Below, in pieces: positions 23,998 through 32,196 of a stretch of 40,110 nucleotides of DNA. The stretch's first letter is position 1, and every line of letters begins with the position of its first letter. The stretch comes from Candidatus Latescibacterota bacterium (GTDB lineage: Bacteria; Latescibacterota; UBA2968; UBA8231). The DNA lies in contig RKRN01000084.1 of the NCBI GenBank assembly GCA_007571365.1, positions 1 to 40,110 on the forward strand. The letters are read 5' to 3'. The notes under the pieces are model-generated. The model was not told the DNA's origin and searched no databases. It was given only the letters and a program-made list of their open reading frames with translations. The position numbers and the translations under genes were made by a program.

Positions 23998-26900
23998 ATG
24001 GCCCCTAGCTCTCTCCCATCCCTGCTCGCAGCCCTAGCGGCCCTGCGCCGCCGTGCCTTGGGCCTAATTTTATGCGCTACGCTGACCTTGGCCCTCTTTG
24101 TCGAAAGGCGTTGTCCCTCGCTCCAGCAGCGGCTGATTAGTACGCTAGAGCTAGCCGACGCAGACCCATCCCGGCACTCGCCGGCGCTGCTGGCGGCGGC
24201 AAGCGAGCGGGCCACCGCGCTCTTGCAGTCTGCCTCTCCAGCCCAAATCCTCGACCGTCGGCCGCTCTACGCCTACCTGCGTCTGCTCGGCGGTGCCGCG
24301 GCCGTGGCGCTGCTCGGCGGCGCGCTGTTTGGCGACGATCTCGCCCGAGCTGCGCAGCGCTGCGCCCATCCCCTCACCGCGTACGAGCGACCGCCGCGCA
24401 CCCTGATTACCGTCCGGCCCGGCGACCTGGAAGTCATCAAGGGCGACGACGCCACCCTGCACGTGCATTTTGCTGGCGATAAGCCGCGCCGCGCCCGCAT
24501 CATGCGCCGGCCGAGCGCAGAAGCACCCTACCAGAGCGAAGTGCTTGTAGTCGATCGCGCCGACTCGGTCGCTTATACCTTTTCCCAAGTCCAGCGGTCT
24601 TTCCGCTATGCCATCGCAGTCGGCGACGACCGCTCGCCCGAATACGAAGTGCGCGTCATCGACCCGCCGGCCGTCCAGCACTTGCGCCTACACTATCAGT
24701 ACCCGGCGTACAGCCAACTACCCGACCGCATTGAAGAGGAAGGGGGCGACATCCAAGGGCTGCCCGGCACCCGCGTCGCCCTCGAAATTGCGGCCAACAA
24801 GCCCCTGTCCAAGGCCTCCTTGGTCCTCGACGACACCTTGGCGATCGCCGCCCAACTCGACGGCGCGACCGCCCGCGTCGCCTTCCAAATAGACCGCTCG
24901 GGAACGTACCACATCGCCCTCGTCGATCGCCAAGGCGCGACAAACCGCGATCCCATCCGCTACGCCATCCAAGTGCGCCAAGACCAAAAACCAGTAGTCG
25001 CCATCACCCATCCCGGCCGCGATAGCGACCTGCCCGAGTCCCTCAAGGTGCTGCTCAAAGCCGAGGCCAGCGACGACTTTGCCGTCGCGGAAATCGCCTT
25101 GGTCTATCGAGTCAACAGCGGCCCCGAACAGCGCCGAGCCTTGCCTATTAGCCCTTCGGCGGAACTCAGGTCGAAGCCCCAGCGCGAGGTGCTCGTCAGC
25201 CACATCTGGGATCTCTCAGCCGCCCACCTTCAGCAGAGCTCAGGTCGAAGCCTCTTGCCCGAAGACCGCATCTACTACCACCTAGAAGCCCTCGACAACA
25301 ATCAAGTGGCCGGCCCGCAAAAGGGTCAGAGCCGCCAATACGTGCTGCGCTTTCCCTCCCTGTACGAACTCTACGCAGAAGCCGACCAAGCCCAAGGCGA
25401 ACAACTATCCTCCTTGGCAGAACTGGCGGCCGAAGGGCAGGCTCACCAAGAGTACATTGAGCGAGTGCGCCGCGAGTTGCTCAAAAGCGAGGAGCTGAGT
25501 TGGGAGCAAAAAAAGGAACTCGAAGCTACGCTCGCGGCCGAAGCCGAGCGCGCCCGCGCTGTGGAGGAATTGGCGGCTGAATTGGAAAAAACCGTTGAGG
25601 CCATGCAGGACGAGGGCACCGGCAGCGAGGAACTGCTCGACAAGCTCAACCACATCCGCGAACTCATGGGCGACATCGCCACCCCGGAAATGCAGCAGGC
25701 CCTCGCCGACCTGCAAAAAGCCGCCAGCAACCCCGACCCCCAAGCCCTCGCCGAAGCCCTCAAGCGCTTTAACGAAGACCAGCAAGCCTTCCAGCAGCGG
25801 CTCGACCGAACCATCGCCCTGCTCGAACAGGTGCGCACTGAGCAACAATTGCGCGCCATCGTTGAGCAAGCCGCGGAACTAGCTCGGCGCCAGAGCCAGA
25901 TCAACCGCGAGCTTGCCGAAGGCCAGAGCGGCTTGCGCCAGCAGCTACAGGAGGGCAGCTTGCAGCGCGACACCGAGCGGCTCGCCGACCAGCTTGGGGA
26001 ACTAAGTGCCTCCACAGCCGAGCAAAATTCCGCACTCTCCGCACAACTCGCCGACCACGCCGAGCACAGCAAAGCCCTCGCCGAGCAGATGCGCCAGATG
26101 GTGCGCCAGATGCGGAGTAAATCCCCAAGTGCGGCCCAGCAGAGCGGACAGGCACTAGCCGCCGACCTTGACGCGCTCGCCGAGGACTTGCAGCAGCTTC
26201 AAGACGAATATCTCGCCGGCGAAAAAGACCAGCTCAGCCGCGAGTTGCGCCGCGCCCTGCGCGACCTCGTCGGGCTGTCCCAACGCCAAGAGAGCCTGTT
26301 CGCCGACGCCCGCACCCAAGTCGGCTTAGCTGAGCGTGCCGAAGTTCAATTCGCGCTCCTGCAAGGCACCAGTCAGGTCGTCGAGCGCATCGCGGCCGTA
26401 GGTCGACGCACTCTAGCCCTCGCTCCGGAGCTGAGCGCAACCGTCGGCTACGCCCTGCGCGATATGCACGCCGCCGCCCAGCGCCTCGGCCAGCGCGACG
26501 TGCAAGGGGCGCACCACTTCCAGCGGAAGGCCATGCGCTATCTCAATGAGACCGTGCTCCTCCTGCGCGAGAGCCTCGACAACCTCGCCCAAGCGCAGAC
26601 CCCTTCGGCCTTTGCCGAGGCCATGCAGCAGCTACTGGGCCTCTCCGAGCAGCAAAGCCAACTCAACCAAGCCGCCGAGCAAGCCATGGGCCAGATGCCC
26701 GGGCCGGCGCAACAGCGGCAAATTGCCCGCCTCAGCGCCCAACAGCAGGGCCTGATGCAGGCGCTCGACCAGATCGCCCGCTCCCTGCGCGGGCATCGCG
26801 GAGCGCAACAGCGCGTACAAGCCATCCAAGACGAGATGCAGGACGTGCTCGCCGACTTGCAGCGCGGGCGGCTCACCCAGCGCACGCGGCAAAACCAAGA

Positions 26901-27162
26901 GCGCATCTATCAGCGCATGCTCGACGCCAGCCGCTCCATCCACAGCCGCGGCTTCGACGAAAAGAGGCGCAGCATCACGGCCACCGACCAGCCCTACGCC
27001 GGCTCGGCGGCCCGGCCCGCCGAGCGCGGGCAGACGCCCGATCTGTGGCGCGAGGCCCTGCGCCAAGCCCTCGCCGGTCCTTATCCCGAAGAGTACCGCG
27101 CCTTGCTGCGGCGCTACTACGACCAAATCTACCAAGACCTCCAAGCCCGCGAGGCCCCATGA
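23998..27162 (+). CDS. DUF4175-type membrane-anchored coiled-coil protein
   Basis: 1054 residues. Hydrophobic segments lie near residues 17-36 (ALGLILCATLTLALF) and 95-110 (GGAAAVALLGGALFG), separated by the VERRCPSLQQRLISTLELAD stretch typical of DUF4175 N-termini. Residues about 130-450 are a beta-rich extracytoplasmic part (RTLITVRPGDLEVIKGDDATLHV, LPESLKVLLKAEASDDFAVAEIALVYRV). From about 455 to 980 the protein is Gln/Glu/Ala-rich coiled coil (EQLSSLAELAAEGQ, QSGLRQQLQEGSLQRD). Such proteins travel with MoxR ATPases and DUF58 proteins in Planctomycetes, Gemmatimonadetes and relatives. The next gene starts within its stop codon (ATGA overlap), proving an operon. No clear ribosome-binding site precedes this start. 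Confidence 0.75.
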   Translation: MAPSSLPSLLAALAALRRRALGLILCATLTLALFVERRCPSLQQRLISTLELADADPSRHSPALLAAASERATALLQSASPAQILDRRPLYAYLRLLGGAAAVALLGGALFGDDLARAAQRCAHPLTAYERPPRTLITVRPGDLEVIKGDDATLHVHFAGDKPRRARIMRRPSAEAPYQSEVLVVDRADSVAYTFSQVQRSFRYAIAVGDDRSPEYEVRVIDPPAVQHLRLHYQYPAYSQLPDRIEEEGGDIQGLPGTRVALEIAANKPLSKASLVLDDTLAIAAQLDGATARVAFQIDRSGTYHIALVDRQGATNRDPIRYAIQVRQDQKPVVAITHPGRDSDLPESLKVLLKAEASDDFAVAEIALVYRVNSGPEQRRALPISPSAELRSKPQREVLVSHIWDLSAAHLQQSSGRSLLPEDRIYYHLEALDNNQVAGPQKGQSRQYVLRFPSLYELYAEADQAQGEQLSSLAELAAEGQAHQEYIERVRRELLKSEELSWEQKKELEATLAAEAERARAVEELAAELEKTVEAMQDEGTGSEELLDKLNHIRELMGDIATPEMQQALADLQKAASNPDPQALAEALKRFNEDQQAFQQRLDRTIALLEQVRTEQQLRAIVEQAAELARRQSQINRELAEGQSGLRQQLQEGSLQRDTERLADQLGELSASTAEQNSALSAQLADHAEHSKALAEQMRQMVRQMRSKSPSAAQQSGQALAADLDALAEDLQQLQDEYLAGEKDQLSRELRRALRDLVGLSQRQESLFADARTQVGLAERAEVQFALLQGTSQVVERIAAVGRRTLALAPELSATVGYALRDMHAAAQRLGQRDVQGAHHFQRKAMRYLNETVLLLRESLDNLAQAQTPSAFAEAMQQLLGLSEQQSQLNQAAEQAMGQMPGPAQQRQIARLSAQQQGLMQALDQIARSLRGHRGAQQRVQAIQDEMQDVLADLQRGRLTQRTRQNQERIYQRMLDASRSIHSRGFDEKRRSITATDQPYAGSAARPAERGQTPDLWREALRQALAGPYPEEYRALLRRYYDQIYQDLQAREAP

Positions 27163-27980
27163 GAATATCCACCCTCATCGGTACGCTCGGCCTGTGGAGC
27201 GCAACCGTCGCCGCTGCCGACCTGCAAACGCAAGTCGAGCAAGCGCGCCTATTGCTGGCGCGCGATGCACCGGCGGCTTGCACGGCCCTGCAAGCCGTAG
27301 TCGAAGCTCCCCAACGCGGGCCGTGGAGCGAACCGGCCCGGCTGCTATTGGCCGAGTGCAACTTGCGCCGCGGCGACCTAGATCGCGCCGACCGCTTGTG
27401 GGCCAGTTTGGAACAGCGCGGTGGCCCGGCGGCGGCAGCAGCCCGCTATCACCGCGCCGAACTGCTCTACTTCCGCGGCGACTTTGCCGCGGCCACAGCC
27501 GCATTGGCCGCGCTCGCCGCCGCCGACCCAAGCCATGCTTCCGCCAACGATGCCCTCGCCCTACTCGCCATCTGCGAAGAGTACGCCGCCGACGCGGGCC
27601 TCGCCGCGCTCAGTCGCGCTCAGCTCTTAGAGCGGCAAGGCCAGAGCAAAGCAGCCGACGCGTACTGGGCGGTGCTCGAAGAGGATGCCGCCCCGGGTCT
27701 TGTCGAGTGGAGCTTGTTCAGCCGCGCCGAGCTACGCACCCAACAAGGTCGTCTCGACGAGGCCATGGCCCTGTACCAGCACCAAATCGCTCACTTCCCC
27801 CAAGGCGATCACATCGTCGCCGCCCATCTCGGCCTAGCCGCTCTTTACGAGCGCCAAGGCGCGATTGAGCAAGCCCGCAAAACCTACGAAACCGCGCTCC
27901 TCCAGCACCCGCACGACGCCCGCGCCCCACAGGTGCGTCTGCACATTGAGCGGCTCCGCCACCTGCGCGAAAGCGGTTGA
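27159..27980 (+). CDS. Periplasmic TPR protein of the MoxR/DUF4175 cluster
   Basis: 273 residues. The start at 27159 overlaps the previous stop by 4 bp (ATGA) and leads straight into a signal peptide (RISTLIGTLGLWSATVAAA); upstream in-frame starts lie inside the DUF4175 gene. The rest is helical with TPR-like repeats: PARLLLAECNLRRGDLDRAD, YHRAELLYFRGDFAAATAAL, LFSRAELRTQQGRLDEAMALY, LGLAALYERQGAIEQARKTY. A protein-interaction role in the periplasm is likely; the partners may be the DUF4175 protein before it and the exported protein after it. Confidence 0.72.
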   Translation: MRISTLIGTLGLWSATVAAADLQTQVEQARLLLARDAPAACTALQAVVEAPQRGPWSEPARLLLAECNLRRGDLDRADRLWASLEQRGGPAAAAARYHRAELLYFRGDFAAATAALAALAAADPSHASANDALALLAICEEYAADAGLAALSRAQLLERQGQSKAADAYWAVLEEDAAPGLVEWSLFSRAELRTQQGRLDEAMALYQHQIAHFPQGDHIVAAHLGLAALYERQGAIEQARKTYETALLQHPHDARAPQVRLHIERLRHLRESG

Positions 27981-27982
27981 CC

Positions 27983-29242
27983 ATGCCCATGCTCTTTGCC
28001 CTCGCCCTTTGTATCGCCGCCCTCCAGCCGGCCCGCGCCGAGCAGCTTCTCGTGCCCATGGACACTTCCCAGCGCGACCATCTGCGGGCCTACGGCCTCG
28101 CGTTCTGGACCTTGGAGCGCGGCATTCCGGTCGAGTGGCTGCTCAACTACCGCGGCGGCTCATTCCTCATCGAAGCACACGCCCTCATCGCCAGCGAAGC
28201 CATCCTGCGCGGCATCAGCACCGAGCACATCTCGGCGGCCCAAGCCGCTCAGCTCTATGCAGAGATCGACGCGTCCAACATGGAAGTAGTGCGCTTGGAA
28301 AAGGTGCCGAAAATCGCCGTGTACACGCCGCCCAACAAACAGCCTTGGGACGACGCCGTGACCCTCGCGCTGGAATACGCCCAAATCGACTACGAAAAAA
28401 TCTGGGACGACGAAGTGCTCCAAGGCGCACTCGACGACTACGACTGGCTACACCTGCACCACGAGGATTTCACCGGCCAGTACGGCAAGTTCTACGGCTC
28501 CTATAGCAATCAGGCGTGGTACCGCGAACAGCAGGCCGCGTACGAGCAGATGGCACTCCGCCTCGGCTACGCCAAGGTCGCGGCATTAAAAAAGGCCGTA
28601 GTCGTCAAAATCCACGAGTACATGGCCGGTGGAGGCTTCCTCTTCGCCATGTGCTCGGCCACCGACACCTTTGACATCGCCCTCGCCGCGCTCAATGTGG
28701 ATATTTGCCACGCTGTTTTTGACGGCGACCCCGCCGACCCCAATGCCCAAGCCCAGCTCGACTTCAGTCGCACCGTGGCCTTTACAAACTTCGTCCTCGA
28801 AACCAACCCACTCGTGTACGAATTCTCCAACATCGACACCACACCGGACGACATGCGCCGAGTCCGCACGGCCGAGGCCGAGTATTTCACGCTGTTCGAG
28901 TTTTCGGCCAAATACGACCCGGTGCCTACTATGCTCACCCAGTGCCACACCAATATCGTCGATGGCTTCCTCGGCCAGACTACGGCCTTCCGCCAGTCGC
29001 TGATCAAGGACTCAGTAATCCTCCTCGGCCAAGAAGAGGGCACCGACAGCGTCAAGTACATCCACGGTCGGGTCGGCAAGGGCACCTTTACCTTTTATGC
29101 CGGCCACGACCCAGAAGACCACAAGCACCACGTTCACGACCCGCCGACCAACCTCGCCCTACATCCCAACTCGCCCGGCTATCGGCTCATCTTGAACAAT
29201 GTCCTCTTTCCGGCGGCTAAGAAAAAAGAGCGCAAGACCTGA
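27983..29242 (+). CDS. Exported protein of the family often mislabelled 'asparagine synthetase B'
   Basis: 419 residues from the ATG at 27983, 2 bp after the previous stop; a TTG at 27977 and an ATG at 27989 are alternatives. The N-terminus is a signal peptide (MPMLFALALCIAALQPARA). LLVPMDTSQRDHLRAYGLAF, VEWLLNYRGGSF, HLHHEDFTGQYGKFYG and FTFYAGHDPEDHKH are blocks I associate with a conserved bacterial family that often carries the name asparagine synthetase B. It lacks the N-terminal nucleophile Cys and the AS domain of real asparagine synthetase, and it is exported, so that name should not be used. HLHHEDF and the C-terminal HDPEDHKHHVHD clusters suggest metal binding. It is the last gene before the low-GC insert. 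Confidence 0.68.
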   Translation: MPMLFALALCIAALQPARAEQLLVPMDTSQRDHLRAYGLAFWTLERGIPVEWLLNYRGGSFLIEAHALIASEAILRGISTEHISAAQAAQLYAEIDASNMEVVRLEKVPKIAVYTPPNKQPWDDAVTLALEYAQIDYEKIWDDEVLQGALDDYDWLHLHHEDFTGQYGKFYGSYSNQAWYREQQAAYEQMALRLGYAKVAALKKAVVVKIHEYMAGGGFLFAMCSATDTFDIALAALNVDICHAVFDGDPADPNAQAQLDFSRTVAFTNFVLETNPLVYEFSNIDTTPDDMRRVRTAEAEYFTLFEFSAKYDPVPTMLTQCHTNIVDGFLGQTTAFRQSLIKDSVILLGQEEGTDSVKYIHGRVGKGTFTFYAGHDPEDHKHHVHDPPTNLALHPNSPGYRLILNNVLFPAAKKKERKT

Positions 29243-29331
29243 TTGGCGTTTAGCAAGCCGCGCTGAAAGACGCACTGAGAGAGTTTGGGAGGCTATTACA
29301 AGAAAAGGGGCTACTGTGAAACCGCTTTCTC

Positions 29332-29340
29332 AAAGGAGGA
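29332..29340 (+). promoter_or_regulatory. Ribosome-binding site that fixes the antitoxin start
   Basis: AAAGGAGGA with a 7-nt spacer to the ATG at 29348. It rules out the longer in-frame start at 29285. Confidence 0.75.
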
Positions 29341-29347
29341 GTCTATT

Positions 29348-29590
29348 ATGCCCATGATAGCTGTGCCTGCCCATTTTGACGGAGAGCACATTTGCTTAGA
29401 TGAGCCATTTGCTCTAGAACCGAATGCGAAACTGATTGTCACCATTCTACCCAGCCAACAATCGAACAGCGAGCGTATAGATTGGCTGCGTTTATCCGGT
29501 CAAAGGCTGAAAGACGCCTACGGCGAGAACGAACTGGCGTATTCAGCCGACTTGCTCAAAGAGGTGAACCCCGACTATGAAGGAAGGTGA
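29348..29590 (+). CDS. Antitoxin of a PemK/MazF-type toxin-antitoxin pair
   Basis: 80 residues, start set by a strong ribosome-binding site. The N-terminal half (IAVPAHFDGEHICLDEPF, then NAKLIVTILP) has the beta-strand pattern of DUF104/AF2212-like antitoxins, and the C-terminal tail (AYSADLLKEVNPDYEGR) is the kind of flexible toxin-binding end seen in antitoxins encoded just before PemK toxins. Its last 14 bp overlap the toxin start, a usual arrangement that keeps the two in ratio. G+C of sampled rows is about 47-50%, lower than the flanking cluster, which suggests acquisition by transfer. Confidence 0.72.
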   Translation: MPMIAVPAHFDGEHICLDEPFALEPNAKLIVTILPSQQSNSERIDWLRLSGQRLKDAYGENELAYSADLLKEVNPDYEGR

Positions 29591-29918
29591 CGTCGTTATT
29601 ACACCAGTACCGCAGGCCGATGGAGAGCGAAAGAATAGACCAGCCATTTTCTTACGGGACATGCCGCCTTATCGCGATCTGCTTGTTTGCGGCATAAGCA
29701 CACAGTTCCATCAGTATGTCGCGGATTTTGACGAAGTCATTTCTGCTACTGACGTAGATTTCAATTCGAGTGGTCTCCGAGCAACATCGCTGATACGACT
29801 TGGATTCCTCGCTGTATTACCAAGTCGCCGCGTACTCGGCTCCATCGGTTCCATCTCGACCGAACGGCACAAACGTCTATTGAGCAAGCTGAGTAATTAC
29901 CTTACTTGCGATCACTGA
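29577..29918 (+). CDS. PemK/MazF-family toxin (probable endoribonuclease)
   Basis: 113 residues. KEGDVVITPVPQADGERKNR followed by PAIFL is the PemK/MazF N-terminal signature (GDVVxxxxP ... KxRPAxxL) that forms the SH3-like barrel. DLLVCGISTQ and LRATSLIRLGFLAVLPSRRV follow the family order, including the conserved Ser/Thr and Arg positions near the catalytic centre. Such toxins cleave mRNA at short sequences when the antitoxin is lost. The start lies inside the antitoxin gene (14-bp overlap). Length is normal and the frame is intact, so the pair looks functional. Sampled G+C is about 43-50%. Confidence 0.82.
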   Translation: MKEGDVVITPVPQADGERKNRPAIFLRDMPPYRDLLVCGISTQFHQYVADFDEVISATDVDFNSSGLRATSLIRLGFLAVLPSRRVLGSIGSISTERHKRLLSKLSNYLTCDH

Positions 29919-29972
29919 GCTCTTGCGCCTTGTAGGACGAGGTAGAAGCCTACGTTGAGCACAGGATCTGCC

Positions 29973-30251
29973 ATGAAACCATTTACCTGTTTACTAAAAA
30001 AAGAAGGCAATCAATACGCCTCGCTGTGCGTCGAACTGGACGTCGCTTCCTGTGGCAAAAATAAAAAAGAAGCACTCTGCGCTTTGCGGAACGCGATGGA
30101 AGCCTATGTCGAGCACATGATCGCCGAGAATCGCCGCGCCGAAATCTATCGGCCCGTGCCCATAGACGAACTGAGGGAGTTTCTGTTTGCCGGCGATGAG
30201 CTTGGCGAGCAATCCTTTAAGGCGATCCCTCTGGCACTCGAACATGCCTAA
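29973..30251 (+). CDS. HicB-like antitoxin-fold protein
   Basis: 92 residues from the ATG at 29973 (AGGAT upstream); a start at 29955 would add six residues. FTCLLKKEGNQYASLCVELDVASCG and KKEALCALRNAMEAYVEHM give the RNase-H-like HicB core, in which a partial beta-sheet reads 'yvaxcxel.d..s.G.t.eEAl.nl.eai'. No helix-turn-helix or ribbon-helix-helix tail is evident. It begins 55 bp after the PemK toxin gene. No HicA is encoded upstream; a 50-codon frame overlaps its stop. It may be an orphan or the remains of a second toxin-antitoxin pair. Confidence 0.68.
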   Translation: MKPFTCLLKKEGNQYASLCVELDVASCGKNKKEALCALRNAMEAYVEHMIAENRRAEIYRPVPIDELREFLFAGDELGEQSFKAIPLALEHA

Positions 30252-30396
30252 GAATTTTAGGCAGCGGGGATATAGCTGGGAGCACGTTGAGTTCGATCTG
30301 GCGTCAGGCGGGTATCAACCGCAATACCGCAGCGGCGATCTGGAACAGACGATAGGGCGCACGGCCATATCAAATAAGCAAGGACGATTCGTCTAG
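30244..30396 (+). CDS. Tiny ORF translationally coupled to the HicB-like gene
   Basis: 50 codons from ATG at 30244, which overlaps the HicB-like stop (ATGCCTAA, 8 bp). The product (MPKNFRQRGYSWEHVEFDL ... ISNKQGRFV) is basic with several aromatics. It does not resemble HicA: the conserved GSHxxF-type motif and the length are missing. It could be a novel small partner, a degraded toxin, or chance. The overlap is the only strong point in its favour. Confidence 0.4.
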   Translation: MPKNFRQRGYSWEHVEFDLASGGYQPQYRSGDLEQTIGRTAISNKQGRFV

Positions 30397-30459
30397 TCCC
30401 GCGTTGCCTACTAGGCCGCCGGAAGGGCTGGGCTGTTGTCGCTTGGGAATAGGCGGGGC

Positions 30460-30990
30460 CTACTTGCGCTTGAAGAAGAAGCGAACGTTGGTGTCTGCGT
30501 CGAAGATCTCTCGAAATAATGTGAAATCTTCATTGTTAAAGTCAGCACTGTCGCGGAGGGAATCCAGTAAAGGGAAAATGAGGGTGAGGTCGTCGCCAGC
30601 GACGAAATACTTAATTCGTTCCACGCCGCCAGTGCCAACCGTAATTAATATGTTGCCTTCAACTCGCCATGTACCGCTGCCACCGTGGTCATCCGTGTAC
30701 GCTCCATCGGCATTGAATCGAATAGTGAGGATTGGAGAAAACAGGTCGGGTCGCTCTTCGGCCAAGGTGCGCATATAGACGATAAACTCATCTATTCTGT
30801 CTTGGCCAGCACCCGCGTCGCGCAGTAAATTCTCAAAGCCCAAAATCATGACGTCGAGCATGTCGGTACTGTCTAAAGCCCACGTACCGACGAGATTCTC
30901 GTCAAGCGCGACCGGTCCGGCAGGATTATCGCTGTCCCCGCAGGCCGCGAGCAATATCGGAAATAGTAAAAATATGCTACATCGTCCCAT
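30460..30990 (-). CDS. Lipoprotein with a lipocalin-like 'GTW' start
   Basis: 176 residues on the minus strand, opposite to its neighbours. AGGAGG lies 8 nt before the ATG. The signal CSIFLLFPILLAACGDS contains a good lipobox (LAAC, Cys17). The mature part begins LVGTWALDSTDM and continues ILTIRFNADGAYTDD, GSGTWRVEGNILIT, YFVAGDDLTLIFP, the strand pattern of small lipocalin-like domains (GTW ... l.f..dGty). It ends FFFKRK. One sampled 60-base row is about 40% G+C and another about 52%, in line with the inserted block. Function unknown; envelope-anchored. Confidence 0.72.
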   Translation of the reverse strand: MGRCSIFLLFPILLAACGDSDNPAGPVALDENLVGTWALDSTDMLDVMILGFENLLRDAGAGQDRIDEFIVYMRTLAEERPDLFSPILTIRFNADGAYTDDHGGSGTWRVEGNILITVGTGGVERIKYFVAGDDLTLIFPLLDSLRDSADFNNEDFTLFREIFDADTNVRFFFKRK

Positions 30991-31205
30991 CGTCGCGTCC
31001 TCCTGCTGCGTCGAAATGTCGGCGTGGCCAAATTAAGCCCTCGCTTCAGTACGCGAAACCCGCTTTAGATGCCCATCTTCGCGGGCTGCATCGCCTGGCG
31101 TCGAGCCGACCTCTCGAAAGCAGTTCCATTGAGCAAGGCTGGCCAAGCGACACCGCCGCCCATACTTTTGCCAACTCACTCACTCGCTGCAGCGAAAGGA
31201 AGTAC

Positions 31206-32195
31206 ATGTCAGACACCGAGGCCGTAGCCCAACTCGGCCAAATCAGGGACCGCATCTACGGCGAGGTCGGCCAAGTCGTTATCGGCCAGAAGCAAATCGT
31301 CGAAGAACTGCTCATAGCCTTGCTCGCCGGCGGCCACTGCTTGCTCGTCGGCGTCCCCGGCTTGGCCAAAACTACGCTCATCCAAACCCTCGCTCGCACG
31401 CTCAATCTCTCCTTTGGCCGCATCCAATTCACCCCGGATCTGATGCCCTCGGACATCACCGGCACCGAAGTACTCGAAGAGGACCTCGACACCGGCCGCA
31501 AAGCCTTTCGCTTCATCCGCGGCCCCTTGTTTGCCAACGTCATCCTCGCCGACGAAATCAACCGCACACCGCCCAAGACCCAAGCGGCCCTGCTCCAAGC
31601 CATGCAGGAACACGCCGTCACCGCGGCCGGCGAGACCATGCGGCTCAGCGAGCCATTCTTCGTCCTCGCCACCCAAAACCCCATTGAGCAGGAGGGGACG
31701 TACCCCCTACCCGAAGCCCAACTCGACCGCTTTATCTTCGAGCTGTGGATCGACTATCCGAGTGACCGCGAGGAAGAGGACATCGTCCGCGCCACCACTA
31801 GCGTCGCCCAAACCACCGTCCGCCAAGTCGTCAATGCCCAGCAAATCGTCGAGCTACAACAACTCGTGCGTCGGGTGCCGGTGGCCGACCACTGCGTCCG
31901 CTATGCCGTTGCGCTGGTGCGCTCTTCCCGGCCCGGGGATGCTCAGGCCCCGGATTACATCCGCGAAATGGTCAGTTGGGGTGCTGGGCCGCGCGCCTCC
32001 CAGTACTTGGTTTTAGCAGCCAAAGCGCGGGCCATCCTCGCCGGCCGGCACTCGGTCGCCATTGAGGACATCCGCGCCGTAGCTCTGCCAGTAATGCGCC
32101 ACCGCCTGGTCGTCAACTTTCACGCCGAAGCGCAAAACATCAGCGCAGTCGGCCTGATCCAACGCTTGCTCGCCGACGTGGAGCCCGAATCCTAA
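31206..32195 (+). CDS. MoxR-family AAA+ ATPase
   Basis: 329 residues; AAAGGAAG precedes the ATG. Walker A is VPGLAKTT (residues 50-57), the Walker B aspartate-glutamate pair is in VILADEINRTPPKTQ (116-117), and the sensor block ATQNPIEQEGTYPLPEAQLD with LDRF follows. FTPDLMPSDITGTEV is a MoxR hallmark. These ATPases act as chaperones that assemble or activate complexes together with VWA-domain proteins. The DUF58 gene starts 1 bp after its stop. The 215 bp upstream (30991-31205) hold nothing I recognise besides the ribosome-binding site. Confidence 0.93.
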   Translation: MSDTEAVAQLGQIRDRIYGEVGQVVIGQKQIVEELLIALLAGGHCLLVGVPGLAKTTLIQTLARTLNLSFGRIQFTPDLMPSDITGTEVLEEDLDTGRKAFRFIRGPLFANVILADEINRTPPKTQAALLQAMQEHAVTAAGETMRLSEPFFVLATQNPIEQEGTYPLPEAQLDRFIFELWIDYPSDREEEDIVRATTSVAQTTVRQVVNAQQIVELQQLVRRVPVADHCVRYAVALVRSSRPGDAQAPDYIREMVSWGAGPRASQYLVLAAKARAILAGRHSVAIEDIRAVALPVMRHRLVVNFHAEAQNISAVGLIQRLLADVEPES

Positions 32196-32196
32196 C

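Noticed and set aside
27983..29242. Asparagine synthetase function
   Set aside because: Signal peptide present, no N-terminal nucleophile Cys, no ATP-binding synthetase domain visible.
29744..29756. ACTGACGTA inside the PemK toxin gene as a third MITE end
   Set aside because: Only eight terminal bases match, it lies in an intact gene, and no partner end is found nearby.
30400..30475. GC-rich inverted segment (TAGGCCGCC / GGCGGGGCCTA) as a terminator for the lipoprotein gene
   Set aside because: The arms differ by a 2-nt insertion, the loop is long, and there is no T-tract on the minus strand.
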